A DNA stretch of 64,000 nucleotides, taken from positions 117,716 through 181,715 of the forward strand of contig JAUJEB010000012.1 of the NCBI GenBank assembly GCA_030442055.1, in the 5' to 3' direction. The notes under the pieces are model-generated. The model did not search any database. It was not told the origin of the DNA and saw only the letters and a list, made by a program, of their open reading frames with translations. Numbering within the stretch: the first letter of the stretch is position 1; every line of letters begins with the position of its first letter. The translations under genes and the position numbers were made by a program. This stretch comes from Agaribacillus aureus (GTDB lineage: Bacteria > Bacteroidota > Bacteroidia > Cytophagales > Cyclobacteriaceae). This document shows positions 18,153-25,675 of this stretch, in pieces.

Positions 18153-18211
18153 CTTAAATTTTAGCGTGGACAATCTGGAGCTGTGGACGGAAAGAAATTA
18201 ATGTCAAAATT

Positions 18212-18640
18212 ATGAAAAAATACATTGCAGAGGTGTCGGTGCCTATCAATGCGCCGGTTGATAAAGTATGGAAAGCGTTGACTAATCCGGAAACGGTTAA
18301 AGCGTATATGTTTGGGACAAATGTCATCTCAAAGTGGGAGGAGGGAGGTGCCATAAACTGGTTTGGAGAATGGGAAGGGAATCACTATGAAGAAAAGGGT
18401 ATTATTACTAAATTGATTCCGGCAAAACGACTTCAATATACCCGTTACAATAATTTATCAGGTCTGCAAGATGTACCGGAAAGTTATCAATTAATAACCA
18501 TTGATTTACTCGCAAATGAGAGGGGAGTTTCCATCGCGCTGACAGAGGATAACAATAGCACGGAACACGCCAAAGAGCGTTCGGAAGAAGTCTGGAAAAC
18601 GATTCTAAACAATTTAAAAGAGCTAATGGAGAGGGAATAA
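18212..18640 (+). CDS. SRPBCC (AHSA1-like) domain protein
   Basis: 142 residues covering one START-like hydrophobic-cavity fold: APVDKVWKALTNPETVKAYM at the N-terminus, WEEGGAINWFGEWEG in the middle and WKTILNNLKELMERE as the closing helix. Family members bind small hydrophobic ligands. It follows the MerR gene closely, so it is likely controlled by it. Cytoplasmic. Confidence 0.9.
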   Translation: MKKYIAEVSVPINAPVDKVWKALTNPETVKAYMFGTNVISKWEEGGAINWFGEWEGNHYEEKGIITKLIPAKRLQYTRYNNLSGLQDVPESYQLITIDLLANERGVSIALTEDNNSTEHAKERSEEVWKTILNNLKELMERE

Positions 18641-18708
18641 ATCAGTAGACAACAAAAAAATGCCCAATCAACACAAAGAGTCATTCAAAATGCCCTAGGT
18701 TATAAGAA

Positions 18709-19236
18709 ATGAACCGTCCTGTAAATATTGTACTGATGGCTTTCAGCATAACCCTGGTTTTAGGAGTTATGCAAAAAATTAATCACGGAAGTCCGATAGA
18801 TCCCGGGACCATGAAAAATATTGAACTGGATCGTTCGAAGTCAGCGCGGGAAATGGAGAAAAGGAAATACCTGAATTTGATCATGTTTCAACAGGTTGGT
18901 TTAGTCCTTGCTACCATGTTGATCCCCGTCGGTTTTATGATATTCCGGAATCAATCAACCTTAAAAAAATTAAAGGGAAAAACGGCCAGAACCTTTGAAG
19001 AAAAACAGGGCCACCCTGGCAAAAGTTTTTCACAGCGGCTTATAGCCAGCTATCCCGACCTTACGCCACATGAATTGGTCTTGTGTGAAATGCTTTATAA
19101 CAAATTAAGCTCCAAGGAAATTGCCCTTCAATTAAATATTTCGGCCAAAAGTGTTAATACGGCCAGATACAGGTTAAGAAAAAAGTTGAAAATCGGGCAT
19201 GATGTTGATTTAATAACTTTTTTACTTAAGATTTAG
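18709..19236 (+). CDS. Membrane-anchored protein with LuxR-type HTH
   Basis: 175 residues with two hydrophobic spans (about 5-22 and 61-82) and a C-terminal GerE-like helix-turn-helix (LTPHELVLCEMLYNKLSSKE, then ALQLNISAKSVNTARYRLRK). The DNA-binding part would face the cytoplasm. No receiver or ligand domain is present, so it may be a one-component membrane-bound regulator or a shortened version of the large Bacteroidota regulators that end with this HTH. The target is unknown. Confidence 0.78.
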   Translation: MNRPVNIVLMAFSITLVLGVMQKINHGSPIDPGTMKNIELDRSKSAREMEKRKYLNLIMFQQVGLVLATMLIPVGFMIFRNQSTLKKLKGKTARTFEEKQGHPGKSFSQRLIASYPDLTPHELVLCEMLYNKLSSKEIALQLNISAKSVNTARYRLRKKLKIGHDVDLITFLLKI

Positions 19237-19482
19237 GCAAATCAGGCCATTGTCTATTCCTTGTCTATCGCTATTAATTTGTCAGAAAGCGCTTAATTCC
19301 TTTTTTAGCAAATGAAGTTTGAAGTGGATTTTTTTGCCGACAGGTAAAATTTAACCCAACCGCGTTTTTAATTTTTCCCTGGTGATCCCTTCATTTTACA
19401 ATGTTTTGTATCGAGATCAGACAACCTGTCTTTACAGGCTACTAAAGCAAAAACGGATGTAACAAAAAGAATTGATTGAAGC

Positions 19483-21963
19483 ATGATTAATTTTAAAATG
19501 ACATTTCGGTTTCTCAAGAAAAATAAACCGGTATTTTTCATCAACAGTTTAGGACTTTTACTGGGTATTGTTTCCTGCCTTATGATTTCCAACTACGCTA
19601 CGTTTGAGCTAAGCTTTGACAAATTCCAAAAAGAGTCATCGAGTATATACCGGGTGGTTTCCGACAAGTATACAAATGGCGTTTTGGAAATAAAAAATGC
19701 CTATACCGATGTTCCTTTAGGTCCTTTTTTGAAAGAAAATATAGTGGGCATCAAAGATTATTTCAGGTTACATTTTATGGCAGTAGATTTTTCTATGCAG
19801 GTAGGGCATAACGAAGCAATGAAACTGTTCAATGAAAATAATGCTTATTTCGCGGATCAAAGCATCGCAAAGTATCTTGGCTTCACTTTTATCCGGGGAG
19901 ATGTAAATACAGCCCTGAGCCAACCTAATAAGGTAATTATTTCCGAGTCCATAGCCAATAAATACTTTGGGCAGGATTGGAGAAATAAAAGTATCATTGG
20001 AGAGGCATTCTTATTTAAAGGCGATAACAATAGTCATCTTTTTCAAATAGAAGGTGTTTTTAATGATTATCCGCCAAATTCCCACCTGGAATTTGATTTT
20101 TTGTTTTCGCATAACTCTCTTTCATCCTTTTTTGGTAAAGGGGAGATACCCGCCAAGATGGTAGCCGATATGTTGGAAAATATGTGGGGACGACCGCAGT
20201 GGTATACTTATGTGGTGCTCGAAGACAGGTCAGATTATAAATTGGTGCAGGAAGAGGTCAATCGGGTGTTTAAAGAAAGGGCAAAACGGGACAAAGCCAA
20301 TAAGCCTGATGTCGAAGAGACCTATGAGCTTCAGCCTATTTCATCCATTCATCTTTATTCTAACCTGTCGAATGAACCAACAATAAATGGTGATATAAAA
20401 GTGGTTTACTTTCTTTTTATCATAGCGTTTTTCATTGTGGCATTCACCTGGACCAACCTGGCTAATTTATCCATCGGTTTATACCTGGACCGACTAAAGG
20501 AATTTGGGATTAAAAAAGTGGTTGGAGCCAGTCGCCGAAGCTTAACCATACAATTTCTTCAGGAATCACTGATACAAAATTTATTGGTTTTTGGGTTGAC
20601 AATTGCCCTCTACGCTACTTTTTTGCCAATAGTATCAGATCATTTGTCTATACGAATGGTTGAGAATTGGTGGTCTTATGACACGTTTTGGATAGAATTG
20701 CTAATCTTATTTGTGCTAAGCATTTGCGCCACAGCGATGTATCCGATTTTAGTATTATCATCACTCAACCCATCCAAAGCATTAAAAGGTAAATTGGGTG
20801 TACATATTTCGCGCGCCGGATTAAAAGACCTGTTAATAGGGATACAGTTTACTATATCGATTGTGCTTATCACGTTCACATTAGTGATTTACAAGCAGAT
20901 TTTGTTTTTACAAAAGAAGGATATTGGTGTTTCTATTGAGAACAAATTAGTCATCAGTGCCCCGAAGTCAATCATGGATGCGGGTGACTTTAAAAGAGCG
21001 TTACAGGTTTTTAAGAATTCAGTATTATCGGTCAAGGAAAATGTTGATGTATCCGCCTCAACCTTTATTCCGGGGCATAGCAAGCTTTGGGATAAAAAAA
21101 TGGTAAGAATTAGCCAGGATGCAAACGAGTCAAAAATGATTAAGGAAATAGGTGTGGACAGGAATTATATAACTGACATGAAGTTTAATTTTCTGGCAGG
21201 TGGCAACTTTGCCGAGAATCCATCTAAAAACAAATCGCAGGTAATCCTCAACCGGCAGGCTTTGAAGGTGCTTGGGTTTGAAAGAATTGAAGACGCATAT
21301 CCCGGCAAAGTAGGTGTACTTTTCGGCGCAGGTAAAATAGGAGAATGTGAGATTGTCGGGGTGATAGAGGATTTTCATCAACGCGCTCCCAAAAATCCAT
21401 ACGACCCGGTCGCCTTCTTTTGCAATGTAAGAACGGGTTTTTTTGTATTGACTTTTGCCAATGAGGAAATTCCACTTAAAGCCATCAAAGAAAACTGGCA
21501 GCGAACTTTCCCGGATACACCGTTCGAATTCTTTTTTCTGGAGGATCACTATGAGAGACAATACGCCGACGATAAGCAATTTGCGAACGTTGCCGGAATA
21601 TTTACATTTTTGGCTTTGATTATTGCTGCTATGGGTGTTTTTGGGTTAACCAATTACATGGCTGTCAGAAGGATTAAAGAGATTACTTTACGCAAAATTG
21701 TCGGTGCCTCTATTGGGGATATTTTAATGCTTTTTGTATTATACTTTTTGAAATTTATGGTTTTGGCAATGCTCATCGGAATACCCATGGCTATATTGAT
21801 CGGCAATCGCTGGCTCGATAATTATGCGTTCAGGCGGGAGATATCACTTGACATTATCGCTATGCCCATATTGGTTATGTTATTTATGGTAGCGGTAAGC
21901 AGTAGCTATGGAAGCTTAAAAATAGCCATTCAAAATCCTGTTAAATCTTTAAAACGTGAGTGA
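19483..21963 (+). CDS. FtsX/MacB-type ABC transporter permease
   Basis: 826 residues, the usual size for Bacteroidota MacB-like permeases with two FtsX halves. N-terminal span GLLLGIVSCLMIS, a large periplasmic MacB_PCD domain (~50-290), three spans (~300-440), a second periplasmic domain and three C-terminal spans. Characteristic cytoplasmic segments are KEFGIKKVVGASRRSL and ITLRKIVGASIGDIL. No ATPase gene is adjacent; these permeases often use an ATPase encoded elsewhere. An in-frame ATG 15 bp downstream is an alternative start. Confidence 0.92.
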   Translation: MINFKMTFRFLKKNKPVFFINSLGLLLGIVSCLMISNYATFELSFDKFQKESSSIYRVVSDKYTNGVLEIKNAYTDVPLGPFLKENIVGIKDYFRLHFMAVDFSMQVGHNEAMKLFNENNAYFADQSIAKYLGFTFIRGDVNTALSQPNKVIISESIANKYFGQDWRNKSIIGEAFLFKGDNNSHLFQIEGVFNDYPPNSHLEFDFLFSHNSLSSFFGKGEIPAKMVADMLENMWGRPQWYTYVVLEDRSDYKLVQEEVNRVFKERAKRDKANKPDVEETYELQPISSIHLYSNLSNEPTINGDIKVVYFLFIIAFFIVAFTWTNLANLSIGLYLDRLKEFGIKKVVGASRRSLTIQFLQESLIQNLLVFGLTIALYATFLPIVSDHLSIRMVENWWSYDTFWIELLILFVLSICATAMYPILVLSSLNPSKALKGKLGVHISRAGLKDLLIGIQFTISIVLITFTLVIYKQILFLQKKDIGVSIENKLVISAPKSIMDAGDFKRALQVFKNSVLSVKENVDVSASTFIPGHSKLWDKKMVRISQDANESKMIKEIGVDRNYITDMKFNFLAGGNFAENPSKNKSQVILNRQALKVLGFERIEDAYPGKVGVLFGAGKIGECEIVGVIEDFHQRAPKNPYDPVAFFCNVRTGFFVLTFANEEIPLKAIKENWQRTFPDTPFEFFFLEDHYERQYADDKQFANVAGIFTFLALIIAAMGVFGLTNYMAVRRIKEITLRKIVGASIGDILMLFVLYFLKFMVLAMLIGIPMAILIGNRWLDNYAFRREISLDIIAMPILVMLFMVAVSSSYGSLKIAIQNPVKSLKRE

Positions 21964-22140
21964 ACCAATTTGCGCTGTCTGGCGTGAATGAATTAACCCA
22001 CCAATTAGCTTTTAAGTTCCTGGATAATACAGGGTAACTACCCAACTAAAAAAATACCACCGCACCCATTTCGTTTAGGCCATTCCCTTAGGAAGTAATC
22101 TTTTTTTTATTTAAAATTAGAAGATAGTTTACCCTGGAAA

Positions 22141-22169
22141 ATCAGGTATGCGATGCTAAAATACCTGAT
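22141..22169. promoter_or_regulatory. 9-bp inverted repeat before acetyltransferase gene
   Basis: ATCAGGTAT (22141-22149) and ATACCTGAT (22161-22169) are perfect arms with an 11-bp spacer, 55 bp before the ATG at 22225. Operator-like; no regulator is adjacent. Confidence 0.35.
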
Positions 22170-22224
22170 ACCGGCTTCATAATTTGCGGGGTGTGACGTG
22201 CTACAACAGAGAAAGGACCTGACA

Positions 22225-22686
22225 ATGCAGAATACTGAAATAAAGCAGTTGACCAAACATGACTTGACCGACTTTCAACAGTTGGTGGTGTTATTCATGG
22301 AAGTGTTTGAGCATGAGGGAAATACCATCCCGGGAGCCCCTTATTTGAAGCGTTTATTAGCACGGGATGATTTCATTGCCTTTGTGGTTAAAATCGATGA
22401 CACCGTCGTGGGAGGCCTGACTGCCTATGAGCTGCGGAAGTACTATTCGGAAATATCGGAGATTTTTATTTATGATATAGCCGTGCAGCCCAAATTTCAA
22501 AGAAAGGGGCTGGGAAAACGATTGCTTTCGGCCCTCAGGGACTATTGCGGCACTTCCAAAATAAATGAAATATTTGTAGCCGCAGATCAGGATGACCAGC
22601 AGGCTGTAGACTTCTATCACACCACCGGCGGAAGAGCTGAAAGGGTTTTACATTTTAATTATTTGGCCGGCAAACAGCAGCTATAA
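22225..22686 (+). CDS. GNAT acetyltransferase, AAC(3)-I-like
   Basis: 153 residues from ATG 22225, chosen because GAAAGGA lies about 8 bp upstream; an earlier GTG at 22198 adds nine residues. It matches the AAC(3)-I aminoglycoside 3-N-acetyltransferase pattern along its length: HDLTDFQQL, GAPYLKRLL, VGGLTAYEL, EIFIYDIAVQPKFQRKGLGK (acetyl-CoA P-loop) and a closing RVLHFNY. It could confer aminoglycoside tolerance or acetylate another amine; the sequence alone cannot decide. Confidence 0.85.
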   Translation: MQNTEIKQLTKHDLTDFQQLVVLFMEVFEHEGNTIPGAPYLKRLLARDDFIAFVVKIDDTVVGGLTAYELRKYYSEISEIFIYDIAVQPKFQRKGLGKRLLSALRDYCGTSKINEIFVAADQDDQQAVDFYHTTGGRAERVLHFNYLAGKQQL

Positions 22687-22806
22687 TTTTGTTGCGACCA
22701 GGCTTGCCGGCAGCATAGGAGACAGCTGAAAACAATAATTTGTCATTTAGTTTATGCTGATGAATAAATAATTTGTTTCAAAAATTTTAAAAAGTAAAAA
22801 ATACAC

Positions 22807-22814
22807 TAATTTTG
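22807..22814 (+). promoter_or_regulatory. Putative -7 promoter element
   Basis: TAATTTTG matches the Bacteroidota -7 consensus TAnnTTTG and lies about 85 bp before the ATG at 22898. No well-spaced -33 TTTG was found, so the call rests on one element. Confidence 0.35.
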
Positions 22815-22897
22815 CGAAAATTATTATGAGCGGGAAAACACGCTGTAGTAATTGTGCGAATATTATATTATATTTAATATATAAACCCACCAGAATA

Positions 22898-23533
22898 ATG
22901 AGAGAGAAAGTAGAATTGCTCATTGACGAATTTGTAGATGAAATTCTCGCAAATTCTCAATTTTACCACGAATCGGGACGGCAGCAATATCATCCCCGGT
23001 ACATTGCCGTGTCCAAATTTATCAATAAACTCATCTTCGGATTTGACCAGCTAACTGTTTGTGATGCCTCTGAGATTCAGGAGCTATTTATGAAGATGCA
23101 TAAGGAAAATTACAATTCCATCCATCGTAAAAAACTCATTTTTGATCGGGAATGGGTATTAAGGCAATTTGAGATAAAATTATTTGGCGATGACGGCATC
23201 TTCAGATCGGCTTATGAGCAGCTGCGTAATCAAAAGGCCACGGCCCTTGATTACGAGGTGGATTTTTCTCTGGATGACCAATTAGCACATCTCTTATCGG
23301 AATTTGAGGCACTGGGTGTGAAATTCAATAAAGGAGATATTTGGCAGATCGGTCAGAAGACCTATTATATCGAAGGCTATTTCGCCAAATCTGACCTGTG
23401 GCTTCAAAGTACCGGCGAAGCCGGAGAGGTGATCAGGTTGCGGGAGTTGTTGCCGCTTGGACTAGGGGATTTTTATCAGATATTAAATGATACGGAAGTG
23501 GTAGAGGAAGATTCCTACCTGACCGGAGATTAA
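22898..23533 (+). CDS. Conserved-looking protein of unknown function
   Basis: 211 residues from the second ATG; the first in-frame ATG (22826) adds a Cys- and Tyr-rich stretch unlike the rest, so MREKVELLIDEFVDEILAN is the likelier start. Soluble, mixed alpha/beta and acidic (ends VVEEDSYLTGD), no signal or membrane segment. No family recognised. Convergent with the ParB-like gene, with only 31 bp between stops. Confidence 0.65.
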   Translation: MREKVELLIDEFVDEILANSQFYHESGRQQYHPRYIAVSKFINKLIFGFDQLTVCDASEIQELFMKMHKENYNSIHRKKLIFDREWVLRQFEIKLFGDDGIFRSAYEQLRNQKATALDYEVDFSLDDQLAHLLSEFEALGVKFNKGDIWQIGQKTYYIEGYFAKSDLWLQSTGEAGEVIRLRELLPLGLGDFYQILNDTEVVEEDSYLTGD

Positions 23534-23564
23534 TAAAATCGTGTGACTTTTGGGAGGTCCCGGC

Positions 23565-24476
23565 TCAAGTATCCGGAAGTAATAAATTTTCCAGCTTGGT
23601 GATTAGTGATTTTAACTCATTCAAAGACTGGTCGTTTTTTTTCTCAATGGCTTGATTGATAGCCGACAGAATCATTCCCTTTGTTCTTTGAATCCGCTCA
23701 TTCCGATCTTCAAACAGTTGGTCTCTTTCATTTAATTCCTGGCGCGCAAGGTTTATTTTCTTCAATTTTTCGTCGTCCAACTCACTTTCGCTGCCGTCGG
23801 TTAACTTTTTAAGGATATTGGCCTTGTTGCTGAGGTCAGCTTCGTTTTTAATGGTCTTAAAAGTGTTTTCGTCGATATCTGAAAACAATAGAATGGACGA
23901 TTTTTTGATTTTGGTCTTTCCCGCCAGAATACTATTTTTCAGCGCGGGGTTTTTTTTGCCGATCAGGTCAAGTCCCTTGGCGAATTTGGCATCGCGATGA
24001 ATGGTCATTCTGCCCACTTTAAATTCCTCTGCCAGAAGATCCGATGTTTTTTTATCCTTGGTATTCGAGATACCTTTTTGGTAACTCGCTTGCGTATATT
24101 CCTTGCCTCCCCAACTTTTTTTCAGACTTTCATATTTTAACCCGCGATAATAACTGATTTGAAAGGCGTTTAGGTTTCTTCTGCCCAACTGGTTATTAAT
24201 CATCCACATCCGGACTTCTCTTATATTTTTAAAAGTGCGCAACTCCACTTTGTAAGGCAGGTTGTGTTTCTGGCATATTTGCAATCGGTTGTGCCCATCT
24301 ACAAGCCATTGGGAACCATCCTTCTTTTTCCACACAATCAGAGGATCACGGCAACCCTCTTCAAGCAAATTCGTTTCCAATTGCTTGAATTCTCCTTCAT
24401 CAAGAGCAACGATGTATTCTTTTAGTTCTTCCGAAATGAAAATTTTGCTCACTATCCTATTGTCTATTGCAACCAA
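23565..24476 (-). CDS. Orphan ParB/Spo0J-like nuclease-domain protein
   Basis: 303 residues. Residues ~10-100 form a ParB N-terminal-like domain with the signature LVDGHNRLQIC and the RTFKNIREVRMWMINNQLGR stretch. The middle resembles the helix-turn-helix part of ParB-type proteins (KTSDLLAEEFKVGRMTIHRD), and the C-terminus is a charged coiled coil. No ParA gene is nearby, so chromosome or plasmid partition is not implied; such proteins also act as DNA-binding regulators. A palindrome lies just upstream of its start. Confidence 0.8.
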   Translation of the reverse strand: MVAIDNRIVSKIFISEELKEYIVALDEGEFKQLETNLLEEGCRDPLIVWKKKDGSQWLVDGHNRLQICQKHNLPYKVELRTFKNIREVRMWMINNQLGRRNLNAFQISYYRGLKYESLKKSWGGKEYTQASYQKGISNTKDKKTSDLLAEEFKVGRMTIHRDAKFAKGLDLIGKKNPALKNSILAGKTKIKKSSILLFSDIDENTFKTIKNEADLSNKANILKKLTDGSESELDDEKLKKINLARQELNERDQLFEDRNERIQRTKGMILSAINQAIEKKNDQSLNELKSLITKLENLLLPDT

Positions 24477-24498
24477 AAGCTTTAAAAAGAGAAATTAA

Positions 24499-24521
24499 TT
24501 AATGAACATTTTGTTCACTAA
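24499..24521. promoter_or_regulatory. Palindrome upstream of ParB-like gene
   Basis: TGAACA-TTT-TGTTCA (24503-24517) is a perfect inverted repeat; including flanking TTA/TAA the arms reach 10 bp with one mismatch. Lies 22 bp upstream of the ParB-like start codon. Fits an autoregulatory operator. Confidence 0.5.
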
Positions 24522-24733
24522 TTCAAAAATTTCTAGTAAATATATACATAGGCTTTAAAACAATACAAGCTATTTGATCTTTTTGTTATTAGTACACATT
24601 AAATCCAATTTATTCGAATACCAGGTTGAAAGCAGCCCATATTCAACCTGGTCAATTGTATAGAACCCCTACCAAAAATGTGCTTGACCAGCGCTTAGGG
24701 CCAAATTTTAACAGTAGTTGCAGACACTACCAG

Positions 24734-25135
24734 CTAATTTACGTTTCTGACATATTTTAGCCAGGTTAATGCTTTTTCCTTGTCTGTGAACCCCTTGGTA
24801 GGGATACGCGGTGTGGAAATTATCAGAAAAGTATTAAAGACCAATCGTGTCAACATACCCTTTACCAGGAAGGCTCCTGCGCTTAAATAATGTACAGCGT
24901 CTTTGGAGGCCATAAACCGGCGTGTTTCCTGATTGATATTGATAAGTTGTCGCATGTCAACGAAGAGCGGCATCACGGTGCGGTTGGAGACCTTCAGCCT
25001 GTCGGCTACTACTTTTTTGCCCGCTTCCAGATTCATAACTGTACCAGGCTTAAATACCTCGTAGATAACACCGTCCTCAACCCAGAGTTCTACATATTCG
25101 TTTTCCAAATAATGTAGCTTTTCAGATTTCTCCAT
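24734..25135 (-). CDS. Small SpoIIAA/STAS-like protein (tentative)
   Basis: 133 residues from the internal ATG (MEKSEKLHYLENEYVELWVE); the upstream in-frame ATG adds 18 residues without support. Short alpha/beta pattern resembling the SpoIIAA-like or DUF7793 proteins common in Cytophagales: a substrate-face segment MPLFVDMRQLININQETRRF and a closing TDKEKALTWLKYV. No catalytic residues visible. Such proteins may bind lipids or partner proteins; the assignment is tentative. Confidence 0.6.
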   Translation of the reverse strand: MEKSEKLHYLENEYVELWVEDGVIYEVFKPGTVMNLEAGKKVVADRLKVSNRTVMPLFVDMRQLININQETRRFMASKDAVHYLSAGAFLVKGMLTRLVFNTFLIISTPRIPTKGFTDKEKALTWLKYVRNVN

Positions 25136-25675
25136 GATCGTTTGTAAACTTGGGATTAGTGTTTCCTGATGTAAATGTAAAACAAACATTCATAAATTTG
25201 AAGTTTGATAAGAATATTATCACAGCTAGGTAAATACCAATCTTGTTGCTTATATTTGGTTCAACTTTACTTTCAACCAAAGATCCCTGCCAAGCCCCAG
25301 GCCGCTGCGCAGGGAAATTTTGGTGAATAACTTTGTTTTGGAGGTTGAAAGTAGGTAATACAAACATTAAATAATACGCCGTTTTTTTATGCATTAGTCA
25401 AACATCCGGCACATAACGAATCCGAAGCGGATTCCAGGGAAGGACTGTGCTCAATAATTAGTAACCGTTTTAGAAGGATACATTTAATTCTGTTGCTAAG
25501 GAAAGTCAGGGGGAATAGGGCAGGGAGGGAAGGTGTTTCATACTTTCCCCGATCCATGACTCATTCCGAAATAAGCTAATGAAAAGAGCGGCAATGATTG
25601 CATTGTCCGATACCTTTTCTGTTTAGCCATACTATTATAGGTGAAAAATACTTGTTTCAATAAAAATTACCAGAT
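25136..25675. other. Gene-poor region with nested palindrome
   Basis: 540 bp without a convincing gene. A 90-residue minus-strand frame crosses it but lies on the inverted-repeat element at 25268-25353 and lacks protein-like features. The 250 bp nearest the fusion gene at 25676 presumably contain its promoter; no clear consensus was found. Confidence 0.55.
25268..25353. repeat. Nested inverted-repeat element
   Basis: Outer perfect 11-bp arms TACTTTCAACC (25268-25278) and GGTTGAAAGTA (25343-25353). Inside is a GC-rich stem CCCTGC (25285-25290)/GCAGGG (25309-25314). Resembles a small non-coding dispersed element (MITE- or REP-like) or a structured RNA. Confidence 0.5.

Noticed and set aside
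25122..25394. 90-residue minus-strand open frame
   Set aside because: Overlaps the nested inverted-repeat element and the better-supported gene at 24734-25135; composition does not look like a protein.
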